Of a stretch of DNA of 64,000 bases, positions 34,889 to 43,061 are shown piece after piece. The translations under genes were made by a program, and so were the position numbers. This DNA is from Streptomyces sp. ASQP_92 (lineage in GTDB: Bacteria > Actinomycetota > Actinomycetes > Streptomycetales > Streptomycetaceae). Every line of letters starts with the position of its first letter. The stretch's first letter is position 1. The notes under the pieces are model-generated. The model was given only the letters and a program-made list of their open reading frames with translations, did not search any database and was not told the origin of the DNA. Location: NCBI RefSeq assembly GCF_025399895.1, contig NZ_JAODUA010000006.1, positions 124,001 to 188,000 on the forward strand. Direction: 5' to 3'.

Positions 34889-34982
34889 GGAGGCGTCGCC
34901 TAGTCCGGTCTATGGCGCCGCACTGCTAATGCGGTTTGGGTCTTAAAGCCCATCGAGGGTTCAAATCCCTCCGCCTCCGCCA
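34889..34982 (+). tRNA. tRNA-Ser(GCT)
   Basis: GGAGGCG (34889-34895) pairs with CGCCTCC (34972-34978); the anticodon loop is CTGCTAA with GCT at 34925-34927; a long type-II variable arm precedes the T loop TTCAAAT; the discriminator is G and CCA (34980-34982) is encoded. It is not occupied by an element. Confidence 0.95.
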
Positions 34983-35199
34983 GCATCACCCGAAGCCCCG
35001 GCCCCACGGCCGGGGCTTCGCCCGTTCCACCCCCACTCCACCGGCTCCCACGCCCGGCCGGATCCCCTCCCACCCTGCTCACGCAGAGGCATTTCCGCAG
35101 GTCGGAGGGGGTGAGGGCAATGGATTTCGCGTCACGGCGCAGGTCATGTAATGTTGTTCTCGCAACGCCGACGGGGCAGAAAAAACCCCGGAAGCACAA

Positions 35200-35272
35200 G
35201 CACTCGTAGCTTAACGGATAGAGCATCTGACTACGGATCAGAAGGTTGCAGGTTCGAATCCTGCCGAGTGCA
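35200..35272 (+). tRNA. tRNA-Arg(ACG); integration target of AICE-2
   Basis: GCACTCG (35200-35206) pairs with CGAGTGC (35265-35271), the anticodon ACG is at 35233-35235, the T loop is TTCGAAT and the discriminator is A35272. CCA is not encoded. Bases 35231-35274 recur at 47688-47731, so the 3' half derives from the integrated element. Confidence 0.96.
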
Positions 35273-35274
35273 CA
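35231..35274. repeat. attL of AICE-2 (44-bp core in tRNA-Arg)
   Basis: From the anticodon loop to two bases past the tRNA end; identical to 47688-47731. Confidence 0.93.
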
Positions 35275-35277
35275 CAG

Positions 35278-35316
35278 GTCAGAAGCCCCCTGGACATTGT
35301 CCAGGGGGCTTCTGAC
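35278..35316 (+). terminator. 18-bp perfect hairpin terminator after tRNA-Arg, element-derived
   Basis: GTCAGAAGCCCCCTGGAC (35278-35295) pairs fully with 35299-35316 around ATT. Being inside AICE-2, it replaces the native terminator now at 47739-47767. Confidence 0.8.
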
Positions 35317-35337
35317 ATCAACGGCTGACATCAACGT
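35313..35337. promoter_or_regulatory. left-end arm-type doublet of AICE-2
   Basis: Two direct copies of TGACATCAACG spaced 13 bp. The identical 25-bp doublet recurs at 47559-47583 next to attR. Position and duplication suggest integrase or excisionase arm sites. Confidence 0.65.
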
Positions 35338-35352
35338 CCCCGTTGGGTGGCC

Positions 35353-36636
35353 TCAGGCTGCGGCGTCGGGCTCGGTGTCGTCCCCGTCCGCTTCTTTCTC
35401 CTCGGCCAGACCCAACGCGTCGTCCATACGGTCAGCAGCCGCGCGCAAGGTCGTCTGCATGACGTGCGCGTAGGTGTCCAGCGTCATGGTGATGGTGCTG
35501 TGGCCGAGCGTCTCCATGATCGTGCGCGCGTCGACTCCCTGAGCCAGGAGCAGCGATGCGCACGTGTGCCGAAGATCGTGCACCCGCACCCGCCGCACCT
35601 TGGCGTCCCGGCACAGGATCGTGAGCATCCGGTTCAGGCTGCGCGGGTCCGTCGCCCGGCCGGTGGCCGTGGTGAATACCAAGCCGTTGGGCTGCTCGGC
35701 CGGGGGCTTCCACTTCTCGCCCGCTACCGCCCGCTCGCGCGTCTGCTGAGCCGCATGGGCGCGCAACGCGGCCACGCAGTGCTTGGGCAGAGAGACAGTG
35801 CGGATAGACCGCGCGGTCTTGGGCGTGCCGAACAGCAACTCGCGCTTGATCCGCTGAAGGTTCCGGCGGACGCGGAGTTGCCCGTTCTCAAGGTTGATGT
35901 CCGACCACGTGAGGGCCAGTGCCTCACCGCGCCGCAGGCCCGTGCTGATCAGCAGTAGCCATAGGGCGTAGAGGCGGTGCGGCCGGGCGGTCTTGAGGAG
36001 CAGTCGGGCTTCTCCTGCGTCCAAGGGGTGTACCTCCTGGCGTTCGATGGTGGGGGTCTCGACGATCCGGGCGACGTTGCGCGCGATCAGCTCTTCCCGG
36101 ACAGCCTGTTGGAGCGCGGAGCGCAGTACGGCGTGCGTGTACTGGACCGTGCGGGCCGAGGGCCGCCGCTTGCAGCACTGCCGGACCGCGCAGCACGTCC
36201 GCTCACCTTCGGGGCGTGCGGCGTCAACGCCCCGAAGACAGCACAGGCAGCCGGACTTGAACTCCAGCAGGAACAGCCGGACATCGGCCGGAGAGAGCCG
36301 GTTGAGCTTCTTCTTGCCGAGTGCCGGCCGAATGTAGAGGCGGGTCAGCCCCTCGTAGCTGTTGAGCGTCGCGGGCTTCAGCCGTGCCGGGGCAACGGCA
36401 CTCAGCCAGTACGTCAGGTAGTCCCCGAAGGACATCGCGGACGTGGCAGCCGGGATGCCCTGCCGGGTCTTCTCCTGGATCTCGGTGAGCTTGTCCGCAA
36501 CTTCGTCGCGGGTCTTGCCGTAGACGAACTTCCGGACCCGGGTGCCGTCGGGCCGGTAGACGTAGGCCGCCGCGTGATAGCGGCCGTCCTTCCGCTTGGT
36601 GATCGTTCCCTCACCGTTTGCGCGGCGCTTGGCCAT
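35353..36636 (-). CDS. int: tyrosine recombinase integrase of AICE-2
   Basis: The 427-residue protein carries the tyrosine recombinase residues: Arg in STGLRRGEALAL, Lys in TPKTARSIRTVSLP, His/Arg in VHDLRHTCASLL, His in LGHSTITMTL and Tyr in DTYAHVMQ. The N terminus has the AP2-like arm-binding motif (GTITKRKDGRYHAAAYVYRP). A cysteine-rich insertion (SGCLCCLRGVDAARPEGERT, then CCAVRQCC; seven Cys) lies between the core-binding and catalytic domains and may bind a metal. It differs strongly from the AICE-1 integrase, matching the different target tRNA. ATG overlaps the xis stop. Confidence 0.93.
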   Translation of the reverse strand: MAKRRANGEGTITKRKDGRYHAAAYVYRPDGTRVRKFVYGKTRDEVADKLTEIQEKTRQGIPAATSAMSFGDYLTYWLSAVAPARLKPATLNSYEGLTRLYIRPALGKKKLNRLSPADVRLFLLEFKSGCLCCLRGVDAARPEGERTCCAVRQCCKRRPSARTVQYTHAVLRSALQQAVREELIARNVARIVETPTIERQEVHPLDAGEARLLLKTARPHRLYALWLLLISTGLRRGEALALTWSDINLENGQLRVRRNLQRIKRELLFGTPKTARSIRTVSLPKHCVAALRAHAAQQTRERAVAGEKWKPPAEQPNGLVFTTATGRATDPRSLNRMLTILCRDAKVRRVRVHDLRHTCASLLLAQGVDARTIMETLGHSTITMTLDTYAHVMQTTLRAAADRMDDALGLAEEKEADGDDTEPDAAA

Positions 36637-36833
36637 CAGGCTGCCTCCTCAAGCTTGTTGTGGATGTAGGTCTGAAGCGCCTCGGCGGGGATGCGGCGTG
36701 CACGGCCTTCGGTGTAGCTGCGGAGCACTCCCGAACGGATGAGGTCGTAGATCTTGCTGCGGCTCAGGCGCAGGGCCGTCATCGCTTCGGGAACGGTGAC
36801 GACTTCGTGTGACGCGGGCAGCGCGGTGCTCAC
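36636..36833 (-). CDS. xis: excisionase, helix-turn-helix
   Basis: A 65-residue protein with the MerR-like excisionase fold (VVTVPEAMTALRLSRSKIYD, then SGVLRSYTEGRARRIPAEAL). GTG at 36833 has GAGGAG upstream; its stop overlaps the int start (ATGA), so both are co-translated, unlike in AICE-1 where a hairpin separates them. Confidence 0.9.
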   Translation of the reverse strand: MSTALPASHEVVTVPEAMTALRLSRSKIYDLIRSGVLRSYTEGRARRIPAEALQTYIHNKLEEAA

Positions 36834-36890
36834 GGGTGTCTCCTCGTGTCTGCGAGGGGGAGAGGGGGGGGGCGGACCCCTTCTCTGGGG

Positions 36891-37071
36891 TCCGCTACAT
36901 CCGCTACGCCGCTACATCGCAGGTCAGCGGCATGATTTTTGTAGCGGAGGGGTGGAATGTAGCGGCTACGGCCGTCTCAGGGGGTGGGGGCCGTAGCCGC
37001 TACATCTGGGTTTGCCGCTACAGATTCAGGGGCTCTGAGCTGGGATGTAGCGGCGTAGCGCTTGTAGCGGA
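36891..37071. other. putative replication origin of AICE-2: palindromic iteron array
   Basis: The arms 36891-36973 and 36989-37071 form an inverted repeat. CCGCTAC starts at 36892, 36901 and 36909, in reverse at 36941 and 36959, forward at 36997 and 37015, and in reverse at 37047 and 37064; a one-mismatch copy is at 37055. Successive distances are 9, 8, 32, 18 on the left and 18, 32, 8, 9 on the right, essentially those of AICE-1. The inner arm ends form an 11-bp hairpin (CGGCTACGGCC). A GGTCAGCGGCaTGA block is shared with AICE-1 between iterons three and four. Confidence 0.75.
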
Positions 37072-38181
37072 CGTGGGGGCGGGGCAGTAGCGGGCCCACG
37101 CGTCGGTGAGGTCTTCGGCGAAGAAGCCTTTGAGGATTCCGCCACTCGTGCGGATGTTGCGCGAGGCGATGGGGTCGCCGTCGGCGGTCACGTACTCGCC
37201 GAGCATCTTGGACAAGCGCCGGTTGTCGAGCGGCCGCCCGTTGAGGTCGGCCCACGGCGCGTCGTCCAGGGCGTTGAGGCGGTCCAGGATGGCGACGGTG
37301 GGCAGGCGGTCGATGCCGATCAGGACGTGGTCGCGCAGATCGGTGAGCAGCCGGATGCCGAGACTGCCTTTGTCGTTGGCGCGGGAGGCTTCCACGAGGG
37401 TCAGGCAGGCTTGGCGGGCGCGCTTGGGCCAGTCGCCCCCGGCCGCGTCCGCGATGGACAGCAGTCCTTCCCACACGTCGGCGGGCCGGTCGCTGACCCC
37501 GTCGGGCATCTCGGGCCACGCGCCCATGACCCAGCCGCGTGCCTGCTCGGCCCACTCGGCAAGGCGGTCCCGCAGCGCGTGGCCTTCCTTCTCGTGGAGG
37601 CGGGCGCGGAAGGGTTCCACCTTCTCGTTGCGGGCCCTGCGCCGCATGCGGATGATGACGGCGCGGGTCAGGATCGTGTCCGGCAACGAGCCGAGACCGG
37701 CGACCGCGACGGCGGCGTAGGACGGGAACGGGGTGACGGTCTGGCTGTCGCCCACGCACCGGTAGGTGACCCCGGTCCGGCGGTGTCCGGCGTTGAGGAA
37801 CCCGCGCAGTTCCTCGTTGTCCCCGGCCTTTGGACCAAAGACGGTGTCGATCTCGTCGAACAGGATCGTGGGCCGACCCTCGGCACCGGACACCGCCCGG
37901 AAGAGCGCGGCGGCGGACGCGTTCACCGCGACCATGGGGCGCGGGACGAGGGTTTCCACGATTTCCAGCGCCCGCGACTTGCCCGACCCGGGCTCCGGGG
38001 ACAGGAACGCCAGACGCGGGGTGGAGTCGAAGCAGTCGAGCAGGTGGGCGTGTGCGTCCCACAACGCGACGGCGACGTAGGCGGCTTCACTGGGGAAGAT
38101 GTTGAAGCGGCGGTGGAACGCTTCGACCTCATCGAGCAGGGCCGCGCCGTCGATGGACGGCGCGGGCGGGGTGGTGGTCAT
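37018..38181 (-). CDS. DUF3631 P-loop ATPase, replication block of AICE-2
   Basis: A 387-residue homologue of the AICE-1 protein at 2026-3285. It starts MTTTPPAPSIDGAALLDEVE and has Walker A SPEPGSGKSR and Walker B ILFDEIDTVFGPKAGDNEEL. It is probably the helicase-like partner of the prim-pol. The ATG overlaps the previous stop. The protein is shorter at the C terminus than its homologue, and its final codons run into the right arm of the iteron palindrome, where the two proteins cease to align. Confidence 0.85.
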   Translation of the reverse strand: MTTTPPAPSIDGAALLDEVEAFHRRFNIFPSEAAYVAVALWDAHAHLLDCFDSTPRLAFLSPEPGSGKSRALEIVETLVPRPMVAVNASAAALFRAVSGAEGRPTILFDEIDTVFGPKAGDNEELRGFLNAGHRRTGVTYRCVGDSQTVTPFPSYAAVAVAGLGSLPDTILTRAVIIRMRRRARNEKVEPFRARLHEKEGHALRDRLAEWAEQARGWVMGAWPEMPDGVSDRPADVWEGLLSIADAAGGDWPKRARQACLTLVEASRANDKGSLGIRLLTDLRDHVLIGIDRLPTVAILDRLNALDDAPWADLNGRPLDNRRLSKMLGEYVTADGDPIASRNIRTSGGILKGFFAEDLTDAWARYCPAPTSATSATPLHPSSEPLNL

Positions 38182-38534
38182 GCGGCGGTCCTGCCTTCCC
38201 GGGGAGCACAGAGCGGGCAGCGGTCAAGGTGGGCGGTGTGGTCGTCGATGAGTGCGAGCACCCGGCGGTGGCCGACGGCGCTGCGGTCCCGGCCGCACAG
38301 GCACTTAGAGGTCGCCGTGGGCACGGCGCCGCGCGGGGCGCCGATGTGGAGCCAGGCCACGGGGCGGCGCCCGTCGTCGTAGTTGTGCCGGCCAAAGCGA
38401 ACCGATGAAGCGGACGCCCTGCGGGCGACGTCCCGCTGGGCACCCACGACCGGCCGGGGTGGGGCGGGTTCGGCGGCGTGCGGGCTGGTGGTGGCCGGTT
38501 GGCCTTCCAAGGGGAGATGCAGTCGCGGGCTCAT
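38178..38534 (-). CDS. small conserved CxCGRDR protein of the replication block
   Basis: A 118-residue protein. The C-terminal half (KCLCGRDRSAVGHRRVLALI, DDHTAHLDRCPLC, ending RTAA) matches the AICE-1 protein at 3282-3647 in Cys, His and Arg positions, suggesting a zinc site. Four-base overlaps join it to prim-pol and ATPase genes. Confidence 0.75.
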   Translation of the reverse strand: MSPRLHLPLEGQPATTSPHAAEPAPPRPVVGAQRDVARRASASSVRFGRHNYDDGRRPVAWLHIGAPRGAVPTATSKCLCGRDRSAVGHRRVLALIDDHTAHLDRCPLCAPREGRTAA

Positions 38535-39448
38535 GCCGCATCCCGGGAACGGGCTTTGCGCAGGGAGCTGTTGAGGGCGCTCGCGATGGTGGAGCGGCAC
38601 TCCGCAGCGGTGAGTCCCCGCGCCTCCCCGACCGCTTGGAAGGCTTCTTCCACCACGTGCCGGGGGATGTCGCCCCACGCGACGAACCGCCCCACCTTGA
38701 ACGCGCACCGGTTGAGCGTGATGTTGCGCTGCTTGTCCGGCGACGCGGTAACCACGGCGCACTCCGCCGTCAGAGCGGCCCGTGCCGCGCGGCTTCCACT
38801 CACCACGGGCAGCCGCAACGGCCCGACCGTGCTTGCGGGCGCCGGTTGGAGCTGCTGCACCAGCCATGCGGGCAGCGGAGCTACCGGAGCGTCGCCCACC
38901 GCCTCGTACGGGCCGGTCGGCGTGATGCTGCCCGGAGCGACGACGTACCCACCCCACGCCCGGGTGTCGACCAACGGGGCCAGTGAGCCCGCCGTGTTGG
39001 CCAGCCGGACAGCTACCGGCGCGGCGAAGTAGAGGTGCTGTCCGCCGCTCGCAGTCCGCACCCGGTAGGTGTCGGGGACGGCGTGGCCGGTGCGCTCGCA
39101 GAGCGCCTTAAAGGTCGTCACGCCGCAAGGCGTGTCCGCACTGCTGTTGTCGTTCTGCTTGGGCACGTCCAGGTCGACGACGACCAGCCCGGAAGGACCG
39201 GTGGCGATACCGATGTTGAACGGTGCCCGCTCCCACGTCACCCGGATACGGTCGCCGTCGGTGGTCGCGCGCTGCTCCCACTTGCGGTGCCCGCCCCCGC
39301 ACGGGCCCGTGCCGGGGCACGCGGCTTCGCCGTGCAGGGCCGGGCGCTTGGTGGCGGGACGCAGCGGGAAGACGTGCCAGCCGCGTTCGGCAGCCCGGAG
39401 GGCCGCATCGAGTAACGCTTGCTTCACGTCGGGGTCGTGTTGGGTCAT
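38531..39448 (-). CDS. bifunctional DNA primase/polymerase (prim-pol), AICE-2 replication protein
   Basis: A 305-residue homologue of 3644-4564: GWHVFPLRPATKRPA, metal motif VVVDLDVPK, TASGGQHLYFAAP and WGGYVVAPGS are all present. It would prime and extend DNA at the origin. The ATG at 39448 has GGAGG upstream, supplied by the leader repeat at 39457-39533. Confidence 0.88.
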   Translation of the reverse strand: MTQHDPDVKQALLDAALRAAERGWHVFPLRPATKRPALHGEAACPGTGPCGGGHRKWEQRATTDGDRIRVTWERAPFNIGIATGPSGLVVVDLDVPKQNDNSSADTPCGVTTFKALCERTGHAVPDTYRVRTASGGQHLYFAAPVAVRLANTAGSLAPLVDTRAWGGYVVAPGSITPTGPYEAVGDAPVAPLPAWLVQQLQPAPASTVGPLRLPVVSGSRAARAALTAECAVVTASPDKQRNITLNRCAFKVGRFVAWGDIPRHVVEEAFQAVGEARGLTAAECRSTIASALNSSLRKARSRDAA

Positions 39449-39456
39449 GCTGGAGA

Positions 39457-39533
39457 CCTCCACAGGTCTGTTGATGGCAGGTGGACAAGGGCGGCCCCGC
39501 GACTTTGGCGAGACGAGGGGGCCGCCCTTGGCG
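39457..39533. repeat. leader hairpin repeat, third (diverged) copy
   Basis: Related to 4571-4647 and 5939-6015: the same CAGGTCTGTTG block, GACTTTGGCGAGACG loop and GGCCGCCCTTGGCG end. The hairpin is 39487-39498 with 39518-39529. It lies between the gene at 39537 and the prim-pol, the same place as in AICE-1. Confidence 0.75.
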
Positions 39534-39536
39534 TAG

Positions 39537-39920
39537 CTACAGGTCGTCGGCGGTGTCGGGTAGGGGCCCGGACCAGCCGAGCGGGGAGAGCGCGTTGTGT
39601 GCGCGGTCCAGGTGCTCGGTGAGGGTCTGGGCGATGAGCGAGCACGAGGCGAGGGCGGAACGGGCCTCTGCGAGGTGTTCGTCCGGGGCGCCGTGATCGG
39701 CGGTGACCGCGTCCGTTTCGCCGAGCGCCTCCAGGAAGAAGGCGAGTTGCTGGAAGGTCTGTGGCAGGCGCTGCGTGAGCGTCTTGAGCGAGGCGACCAC
39801 GTCGTATGCGTCGCCCGGGTAGGTCAGCTCTCCCTTGGCGCTTTGTGTGGCGTGGTTGAGGCTGCGCACCGCCTCAGCGGCCTTGTTCGCCAGGGCCCCG
39901 GGGGTCAGATGGGTCGGCAT
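39537..39920 (-). CDS. hypothetical helical protein (127 aa)
   Basis: MPTHLTPGALANKAAEAVRS begins an all-helical, acidic protein (DVVASLKTLTQRLPQTFQQL, then LTEHLDRAHNAL). No motif recognised. It occupies the position held by ssb or the methylase in AICE-1. Confidence 0.65.
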   Translation of the reverse strand: MPTHLTPGALANKAAEAVRSLNHATQSAKGELTYPGDAYDVVASLKTLTQRLPQTFQQLAFFLEALGETDAVTADHGAPDEHLAEARSALASCSLIAQTLTEHLDRAHNALSPLGWSGPLPDTADDL

Positions 39921-39940
39921 GGGTGTCCTCTCGGCTGAGG

Positions 39941-40204
39941 TCAGAACGGGGGTTCATCGGTGGCCCACGGGTCGCGGGGCTGGCCCCAGGGGCGGCGACG
40001 AGGCAGGGCGAGGAGGAGCCAGCGGGCGTTGTCGTGCCAGCAGGTGCACGGCCACCAGTTGGTGCCCGCGTAGTCGCCGGTCTCGTCGCCGTAGTCCTCT
40101 TCGATCCCGCCCTCTCCCTGGCACTGCGGGCAGTCGGGGCGGGGGGTGTCGGTCAGGTACAGGCCCGGGCGGGGCCAGTCCGTTCGTTCAATGCGCAGTC
40201 GCAT
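39941..40204 (-). CDS. small zinc-finger protein with SSB-like C-terminal tip
   Basis: An 87-residue protein with a DnaJ-type CPQCQGEGG motif and a later CTCWHD, forming a probable zinc site. It ends ATDEPPF. The DEPPF tip is the same as in the AICE-1 SSB, the peptide by which SSB recruits partner proteins. The protein has no OB fold. GGAGG precedes the ATG at 40204. It might mimic SSB to recruit host or element replication factors. Confidence 0.75.
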   Translation of the reverse strand: MRLRIERTDWPRPGLYLTDTPRPDCPQCQGEGGIEEDYGDETGDYAGTNWWPCTCWHDNARWLLLALPRRRPWGQPRDPWATDEPPF

Positions 40205-40220
40205 GAGACGGGCCTCCCTG

Positions 40221-40676
40221 TCAGCCGTTGAAGTGGTTGCGCTTGAAGACAGCGCGGCGGATGTTGACGACCGTGCCGCCCTGGCCGTGGCGGGGCCCGA
40301 GGACCTGCACGGCGATGAAACCGCCGAGGATGACGGCCGCCAGGATGATGAGCTGCTGGATCAGCGCGGCGAGTGCGGCGATGAACGTGGTGAGCAGGAG
40401 CAGCCCGCCGCACGCGGCGGCGAAGCCGATCCCGCCGAGCGCGACGTTCACGGCGGTGCGGGACACGGCCGGTTTGGTGGCGATGGGTTCGGGCTTGGCG
40501 GGCTCGATGGCGTAGCCGGTGACGACGCGCCCGTCCGGCAAGACGATGCTCGCGACCGCCGGGACAGTGCCCGGCTGGACCGGTACGAGCGGCGCCGCAA
40601 CCGGCTGGATCGGGGCGGGGTGGTGGACTTCTATGACCCGCTCAACAGGCGCGTGCCGGGGGTGTTCGGGGTACAT
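40221..40676 (-). CDS. Spd-like membrane protein
   Basis: A 151-residue protein with a Pro/Val-rich N-terminal half and two hydrophobic helices (GGIGFAAACGGLLLLTTFIA, LIQQLIILAAVILGGFIAVQ) before a basic tail. It is positioned downstream of traB, as the AICE-1 protein at 6485. Probably part of the spread machinery. Confidence 0.7.
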   Translation of the reverse strand: MYPEHPRHAPVERVIEVHHPAPIQPVAAPLVPVQPGTVPAVASIVLPDGRVVTGYAIEPAKPEPIATKPAVSRTAVNVALGGIGFAAACGGLLLLTTFIAALAALIQQLIILAAVILGGFIAVQVLGPRHGQGGTVVNIRRAVFKRNHFNG

Positions 40677-40698
40677 GCGGAATCCCTTCCGGGGAGGT

Positions 40699-40880
40699 TC
40701 AGGGAGGCAGGGGCACCCCCTGCCGGGTGGCGTGTGGAGGGGGCTTCGGGGGTGTTGACCTGCGGGCCTCCCTGACTCCCTGGCAGATCATTTGTGCAGG
40801 TGAGGGGGAGGGAGGCGGGTCAGGGAGGGGGTCAGGGAGTTCTCCCTGCATCCCTGACCCGCCAGGGGTTCGCTCCCTGA
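40699..40880. repeat. putative TraB recognition cluster (clt) of AICE-2: TCAGGGAG repeats
   Basis: TCAGGGAG occurs exactly at 40699, 40820 and 40832 and in reverse at 40768 and 40873. One-mismatch copies lie at 40776, 40842 and 40850. GGCGGGTCAGGGA and its complement also form a stem there. The cluster ends just before the traB stop codon, the same place as the different GCTTGTCG cluster of AICE-1. Confidence 0.7.
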
Positions 40881-40881
40881 T

Positions 40882-42999
40882 CTATGCGGCGGAAGCGGAA
40901 CCATCTGCGTCGCGGTTGGCGAGCGCCCGGGCGACGCGGTCCCGGGCGACGACCATGACGCCGTCGGACTTGTAGGGCTCAGCCCCGGTCCCATCGAGAA
41001 CGCGCTTGAGGTCGAGGAAGGACCACTTGCCGTAGGCGTCCGCGTTGCGGGCGGCGAGCCGGGCAAGGACGTCCTTCGTGCGGACCCGCTCGGCTGTCCC
41101 GACCACGGAAGCGATGTCGGCGAGCGGGTCACGCTCCTCACCCCGCTCGATCACGGTCACCGTGGTGACGCCATCGCGCAGAGCCTTCGCGCGGTCAGTG
41201 ATGGCCACGGCCGCGTCGTCATCGATGTAGTGCGTGCGCACCGTGATCGAGGCCTGCCCCGCGGGAATGGCGATGCCGTCGGACGCGACGACCAGCGTTC
41301 CCCGGTCGAGGCCCGGACGGAGCAGGTTCGGGGCGGCGCCACCGTCAACGGCCTTGTCTCCGAGCGCCATGCGGGCTTGGGACTCCGTGCCAAGCGCGAG
41401 CGAGGCCCGGGTGTGGGCGCCTTCGCGGACCAGCTTGGGAAGATTCTGGTCGGTGGGGTCCTGGGTGCCCTGCCACATCAGCACGTTGACCGCACGCCCC
41501 TGATTGTGAATCTTGCGGACCGCCATGAAGTACCGGGAGTTGGCCTTCGAGCCGCCATACGGGCGCTTCTCGTCATCCTTGACCGGGCACATGAACGCCA
41601 CCTGCGCCTCATCCACCAGCACGATCAGAGCGGGGAACACGGTGCCGGGCGGGGCCTGGAGTCGGCGGTTCATCTCATCCACCGCACTCTCGACCATCTC
41701 CGTGACCTGGATGACGTGGTCATCGGTCGGGCCCTGGATCAGGACCTTGGCCAGACCCTCGAACATCGCCCAGTCACCCACGCCCTTCAGGTCACCCATC
41801 AGGAACTGCACCGACCGGTCCAACGCCACCCACAAGGCGAGCGAGCGCAGCGCCACGGTCTTGCCCTGGTTCGAGAGACCCGTGATCAGCAGGTGGCGCT
41901 GATACAGGCTGATGGCCGCAGCGTCCCCGCGCAGGTCCTGACCCCAGGGGGCGCGGCCCTTGGCGTAGTCGGCGGTCATCGTCTCGTCCGTGACCAGCGG
42001 GGACGGGCCGATCGGCTCGTCCAGCGCGCCACTGTCGGCCACCCACAGGCGGACGGTGCGGGCGGCTTGCGGGATGGTGATGAACACCTCGTGCTCGTGA
42101 CGGGAGAGGTTTTCGGCGAGCTTGCGGCGCCGGTTCTGAACCTCGATGGTCGAGACGCCGGACGGCAAGGTCACGTCGACTTCGACGCCGCATCCGGCGA
42201 TGCGGATCGGTCCGAGCATCGACGCCCCTGCGTCGCCCATCTCCTTGATGGCCCTGCCCAGTGCGGGCACGCCGAGGTCGCGCAGGGCCTTGACGACGAT
42301 GGACGGAGTAATCGGCTCACCCTCACCGTTGCGGACCGCTGCCGGGAGTGCCCAGTTCGGGGCGGCTTGCTGGTGCCGGCCGACCGCCCACAGGGCGAGC
42401 AGCGCGAGGAACGGGCCGATCGTGATGGCCGGACCCCACACGACGGTGACGATGACGATGAGCAGCCGGACCAGTTCGACCACGGCCATCAGCGGGGTGA
42501 CCACGTCGGCGGCGTCCTTGTTGGCGATGGCCAGCACGACCCCGAGCGCGACCAGCGACCCGATGCCCATCCCGGTACCGACCAGCACGCTCTTGGCGGC
42601 GTCGACGGGAGCGGCGAGCAGGTCCATGCGGCGGCGGTGGCGGGCCTCGCGGAACCGCTGGCCGCGCTCCTCCCACTCGGCCGCGACCTCGTAGTTCCCG
42701 GCGGCTTCGGCGGCGCGGAGCATACGTTCGTAGCGGGTGGCGGTGCGGCCCTCCCACGTGCGGCGGGCCACGATGCGGGCGCCACCGACCGCGTACATGC
42801 TGTGCCGTACCGCCAACCGTCCGGCGGTGCGGGTGTGTTCGTGGGTGACGATGCCGCGTACGGCCCGCCCGGAGCGCACCCACAGGGGCACAGGCGGCTT
42901 TTCAGCGTCCAGCGCTGCTACAGCAACGCCCGGCGCACCGGACGGCTCCACAGAGGCGCCGGTGGGGTTCTTCGTGAGGTGAACGGCGTTGAATGTCAC
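40882..42999 (-). CDS. traB: FtsK/SpoIIIE-like DNA translocase TraB of AICE-2
   Basis: The 705-residue protein has membrane helices at about 140-235 (LVGTGMGIGSLVALGVVLAI, LIVIVTVVWGPAITIGPFLA), Walker A LLITGLSNQGKTVALRSLAL, Walker B ALIVLVDEAQVA, and a C-terminal region (DIASVVGTAERVRTKDVLAR, KWSFLDLKRVL) that should be the DNA-reading winged helix. It moves double-stranded DNA between mycelial cells. It is from a different TraB lineage than AICE-1, consistent with the different repeat cluster downstream. GTG start with AGGAG upstream. Confidence 0.9.
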   Translation of the reverse strand: MTFNAVHLTKNPTGASVEPSGAPGVAVAALDAEKPPVPLWVRSGRAVRGIVTHEHTRTAGRLAVRHSMYAVGGARIVARRTWEGRTATRYERMLRAAEAAGNYEVAAEWEERGQRFREARHRRRMDLLAAPVDAAKSVLVGTGMGIGSLVALGVVLAIANKDAADVVTPLMAVVELVRLLIVIVTVVWGPAITIGPFLALLALWAVGRHQQAAPNWALPAAVRNGEGEPITPSIVVKALRDLGVPALGRAIKEMGDAGASMLGPIRIAGCGVEVDVTLPSGVSTIEVQNRRRKLAENLSRHEHEVFITIPQAARTVRLWVADSGALDEPIGPSPLVTDETMTADYAKGRAPWGQDLRGDAAAISLYQRHLLITGLSNQGKTVALRSLALWVALDRSVQFLMGDLKGVGDWAMFEGLAKVLIQGPTDDHVIQVTEMVESAVDEMNRRLQAPPGTVFPALIVLVDEAQVAFMCPVKDDEKRPYGGSKANSRYFMAVRKIHNQGRAVNVLMWQGTQDPTDQNLPKLVREGAHTRASLALGTESQARMALGDKAVDGGAAPNLLRPGLDRGTLVVASDGIAIPAGQASITVRTHYIDDDAAVAITDRAKALRDGVTTVTVIERGEERDPLADIASVVGTAERVRTKDVLARLAARNADAYGKWSFLDLKRVLDGTGAEPYKSDGVMVVARDRVARALANRDADGSASAA

Positions 43000-43020
43000 G
43001 GGAGTTGACTCCTGACTGCC

Positions 43021-43061
43021 CCTGACCGGGGCGGCAACGGGAAGGTGCTGCCCCGGTCAGG
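43021..43061 (-). terminator. 12-bp hairpin between the metallopeptidase-like gene and traB
   Basis: CCTGACCGGGGC (43021-43032) pairs perfectly with 43050-43061, overlapping the stop codon at 43057. It may tune read-through into traB. Confidence 0.55.
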
